Shown piece after piece: positions 62,481 to 64,000 of a DNA stretch of 64,000 nucleotides. The notes beneath the pieces were generated by a model. The model ran no database searches. It had not been told where the DNA came from and was given only the letters and a program-made list of their open reading frames with translations. The stretch comes from Tychonema bourrellyi FEM_GT703 (lineage in GTDB: Bacteria; Cyanobacteriota; Cyanobacteriia; Cyanobacteriales; Microcoleaceae), in the NCBI RefSeq assembly GCF_002412335.2, contig NZ_NXIB02000001.1, positions 47,182 to 111,181 on the forward strand, given 5' to 3'. The translations under genes and the position numbers were made by a program. How positions within the stretch are numbered: position 1 is the stretch's first letter; every line of letters begins with the position of its first letter.

Positions 62481-62921
62481 ATGACACTTATTCGTTGGGA
62501 ACCTTTGCGGGAAATGGACTCCTTGCAGCGAGAAATGAATCGGTTGTTTGATAGCTTGACGCCAACAGTCGATCGCACTTCTAACGCTGTGGCTTTTGTA
62601 CCCTTGGCCGAAATGCACGAAACTCCCGATGCCATCCACCTAAAGTTAGAAATTCCGGGCATGGAATCTGAGGATTTGGACGTGCAAGTCACAGCAGAAG
62701 CGGTTGCTATCAGTGGCGAACGGCGATCGGAAACTCAGGCATCAGAAAAAGGCTTAACTCGCTCTGAGTTCCGCTACGGCTCTTTCCGCCGGGTAATTCC
62801 CCTACCGACCCGCATTCAAAATGACAACGTACAAGCTGAGTACAAAAATGGGGTTTTGAACCTGAATTTACCCAAAGCGGAAGTAGAAAAGAACCGCGTG
62901 GTGAAAGTGCAAATTGGCTAA
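62481..62921 (+). CDS. Small heat-shock protein, Hsp20/alpha-crystallin family
   Basis: A 146-residue ATP-independent holdase. MTLIRWEPLREMDSLQREMNRLFD is the usual N-terminal arm; VPLAEMHETPDAIHLKLEIPGMESEDLDVQVTAEAVAISGERRS opens the alpha-crystallin domain, which ends with the diagnostic PTRIQNDNVQAEYKNGVLNLNLPKAE. It is like cyanobacterial HspA, which protects membranes and phycobilisomes. A ribosome binding site is weak (CGGAGTTATCACT). It has its own upstream region and is monocistronic. Confidence 0.95.
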   Translation: MTLIRWEPLREMDSLQREMNRLFDSLTPTVDRTSNAVAFVPLAEMHETPDAIHLKLEIPGMESEDLDVQVTAEAVAISGERRSETQASEKGLTRSEFRYGSFRRVIPLPTRIQNDNVQAEYKNGVLNLNLPKAEVEKNRVVKVQIG

Positions 62922-63049
62922 TAATCCTTAGCTAATTGTTACTAGGGCGTGCAGTGCGCGCCCTCTTTGTTTTGGGAATGGGGCATGGTTGACTGTTGAC
63001 TGACGACTGTTAACTGACAACTGACAACTGTGCTAAACTAGAAGAGGCA

Positions 63050-63412
63050 ATGGTTGATGAGGAGACTTGTGTGCCTAGTCAGGGAGTTGGAGGAAATGGA
63101 ATTGCATCTGAGTTTGGAGATTTAACCGGAATGACTCGTCAACAAGTCGATGACTTTTTGCGTGGACTAGGTGCAGAAATCAAAACTACTCAACGTGGTT
63201 ATCTGGAATACGAATTTGCCGATCGTTCGCGAGTTCATATTCGTACTGATGGTGAAGTTATACGGACTCCAGCTCCAAAATACGCTTCAGATGGCCGAAG
63301 ACTAAACAAAGGTTTGCGTCTTGATCGAGATGGTAGCTTGGTGAAAACACTCGATGAATTTGGCAATCAGATTCCGGGTACACACAATACTGGAGAAAAA
63401 GTGAGGAATTAA
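63050..63412 (+). CDS. Small protein resembling a polymorphic-toxin C-terminal domain
   Basis: A 120-residue protein with a glycine-rich start (VPSQGVGGNGIASEFG) and then DLTGMTRQQVDDFLRGLGAEIKTTQRGYLEYEFADRSRVHIRTDGEVIR, ending in DEFGNQIPGTHNTGEKV. The (F/Y)xDxSxVxIRxDGEVIRxxPK block is like the terminal toxin domains of polymorphic toxins, here without the long delivery part. The next gene starts one base after its stop region and looks like an immunity protein. So this may be a captured toxin tip (an orphan cassette). I could not name the domain family; catalytic residues are unknown. Confidence 0.5.
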   Translation: MVDEETCVPSQGVGGNGIASEFGDLTGMTRQQVDDFLRGLGAEIKTTQRGYLEYEFADRSRVHIRTDGEVIRTPAPKYASDGRRLNKGLRLDRDGSLVKTLDEFGNQIPGTHNTGEKVRN

Positions 63413-63413
63413 T

Positions 63414-63809
63414 ATGGCAGATGACTACGAATTGCTTAACCTAGGTGGACTGACATCCCTCATCACAAATATCAATGTCTCTTTGTGGGGAAATCAAATT
63501 GTATTTGAATGTATTTACGATCCGACAGGCCATCGTTCACCTTACAGCATAGTTTTTCAAGACTGCCGAGATATTAGTTGGGAAGTATTTCATCCTGAAG
63601 ATGTCAAAGATCCTGAAGCCGATTTGATTGGTTTTCATTTAGGTGAGGACGCGCACCGGACAGCGGCTTTAATTCATACAGACATTTTTGAAATTTCTAT
63701 TTTGTATGGCAGTTTTAGTATTCACAAAGAAGAGAATATCAACTCACCAATCGCAGATTTAGAAACAGAGGTTTTGACCTCGAACACGCCAGCAGTATTG
63801 TGCAAATAA
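63414..63809 (+). CDS. Possible immunity protein
   Basis: A 131-residue acidic protein, mostly beta-strand by pattern (LTSLITNINVSLWGNQIVFECIYDP, YSIVFQDCRDISWEVF, DIFEISILYGSFSIHKEEN). Its ATG begins one base after the stop of the previous gene, so the two are surely translated together. The DP(E/T)-rich middle and acidic charge fit a protein that blocks a basic nuclease, but no named immunity family is recognised. Confidence 0.5.
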   Translation: MADDYELLNLGGLTSLITNINVSLWGNQIVFECIYDPTGHRSPYSIVFQDCRDISWEVFHPEDVKDPEADLIGFHLGEDAHRTAALIHTDIFEISILYGSFSIHKEENINSPIADLETEVLTSNTPAVLCK

Positions 63810-63892
63810 CCAATAACTAATAACTAATAACAAATCACCAAACCAGTTTACCATACTTAGTGGAGAATTTTTACGAAATAAGGTAAAACAGA

Positions 63893-64000
63893 ATGCCTGA
63901 TATTGTTGATATTGCCGTAGGTGCTGGCTGCTTTCAAACCCTGGTAACTGCTGTGCAAGTGGCTAATTTGGTAGACGCGCTCAAAAGTCCGGGCCCTTTC
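63893..64000 (+). CDS. Fasciclin-domain protein, 5' part only
   Basis: The first 36 codons of a gene cut by the window end. [20 protein letters not shown] and [16 protein letters not shown] match the start of small bacterial fasciclin (FAS1) proteins, which run to about 133 residues and are secreted or surface adhesion-type domains. An AAGGTAAAACAGA stretch precedes the ATG. No signal peptide, as is usual for the short cyanobacterial form. Confidence 0.8.
   Translation, partial: MPDIVDIAVGAGCFQTLVTAVQVANLVDALKSPGPF

Noticed and set aside
1-64000. GCGATCGC sites as regulatory elements
   Set aside because: They are HIP1 octamers, spread through genes and gaps over the whole genome in many cyanobacteria; no local enrichment that calls for a special explanation.
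1-64000. tRNA, rRNA or other structured RNA genes
   Set aside because: Looked for tRNA arms and long conserved RNA signatures in the gaps and found none I could support; a covariance-model search would be decisive.

Overview
The window looks like chromosomal DNA of a filamentous, non-heterocystous cyanobacterium of the Microcoleus/Oscillatoria/Phormidium type. The octamer GCGATCGC (HIP1) occurs throughout, and several families are typical of or restricted to cyanobacteria: PipX, the pipX-pipY-sepF-proC order, DUF3086, DUF3119, DUF3318 and XisH/XisI. Intergenic DNA is crowded with short palindromic and MITE-like repeats, as is usual in this group. I saw no rRNA, tRNA or CRISPR array. The genus is an inference.

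Layout. 0.2-1.7 kb: two Uma2-type nucleases. 1.8-3.2 kb: a small reverse-strand operon of two tiny acidic peptide genes and an HExxH enzyme that resembles the aKG-HExxH peptide beta-hydroxylases of RiPP pathways. It is divergent from a large STAND (NB-ARC/TPR) protein across a promoter region holding a cluster of AGCTCAC boxes. 6.0-9.4 kb: RNase PH, adenylate kinase, a CobA-like protein with an unusual P-loop, and an EamA transporter preceded by a 67-bp tandem array that copies its own start region. 9.4-12 kb: BrnT/BrnA, an orphan C5-cytosine methyltransferase and XisH/XisI genes. 12-22.6 kb: exopolysaccharide functions, including a GT4 enzyme, a STAS domain fused to an initiating sugar transferase next to an RsbW-like kinase, a GT2/deacetylase/DUF2079 operon, and a second deacetylase with a NagX-like acyltransferase.

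22.6-28.7 kb is a decayed accessory stretch: a retropepsin-like protein and two truncated relatives, a one-chain MntA-HepT-like protein, DUF29-, MazE- and PIN-like fragments, and copies of a dispersed repeat of about 170 bp. 28.7-50.8 kb is a glycan/methyltransferase island of giant multidomain proteins (1765, about 1811, 816 and 1557 aa) combining FkbM methyltransferases, several glycosyltransferase folds, long coiled coils and TPR arrays. One of them carries a frameshift.

51-64 kb returns to conserved chromosomal genes: der, an EcfT/CbiQ-like permease, acpS, pipX-pipY-sepF-proC (linking nitrogen/PLP homeostasis and cell division), plsY, DUF3086, DUF3119, an MlaE permease and hsp20. It ends with a possible toxin/immunity pair and the start of a fasciclin-domain gene.

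Best candidates for an undescribed system: the two-peptide/HExxH operon with its operator-like boxes; the array of coupled mini-ORFs before the EamA gene; the STAS-sugar transferase/RsbW pair; and a MITE-like element that supplies both the pipX stop codon and the pipY ribosome binding site.
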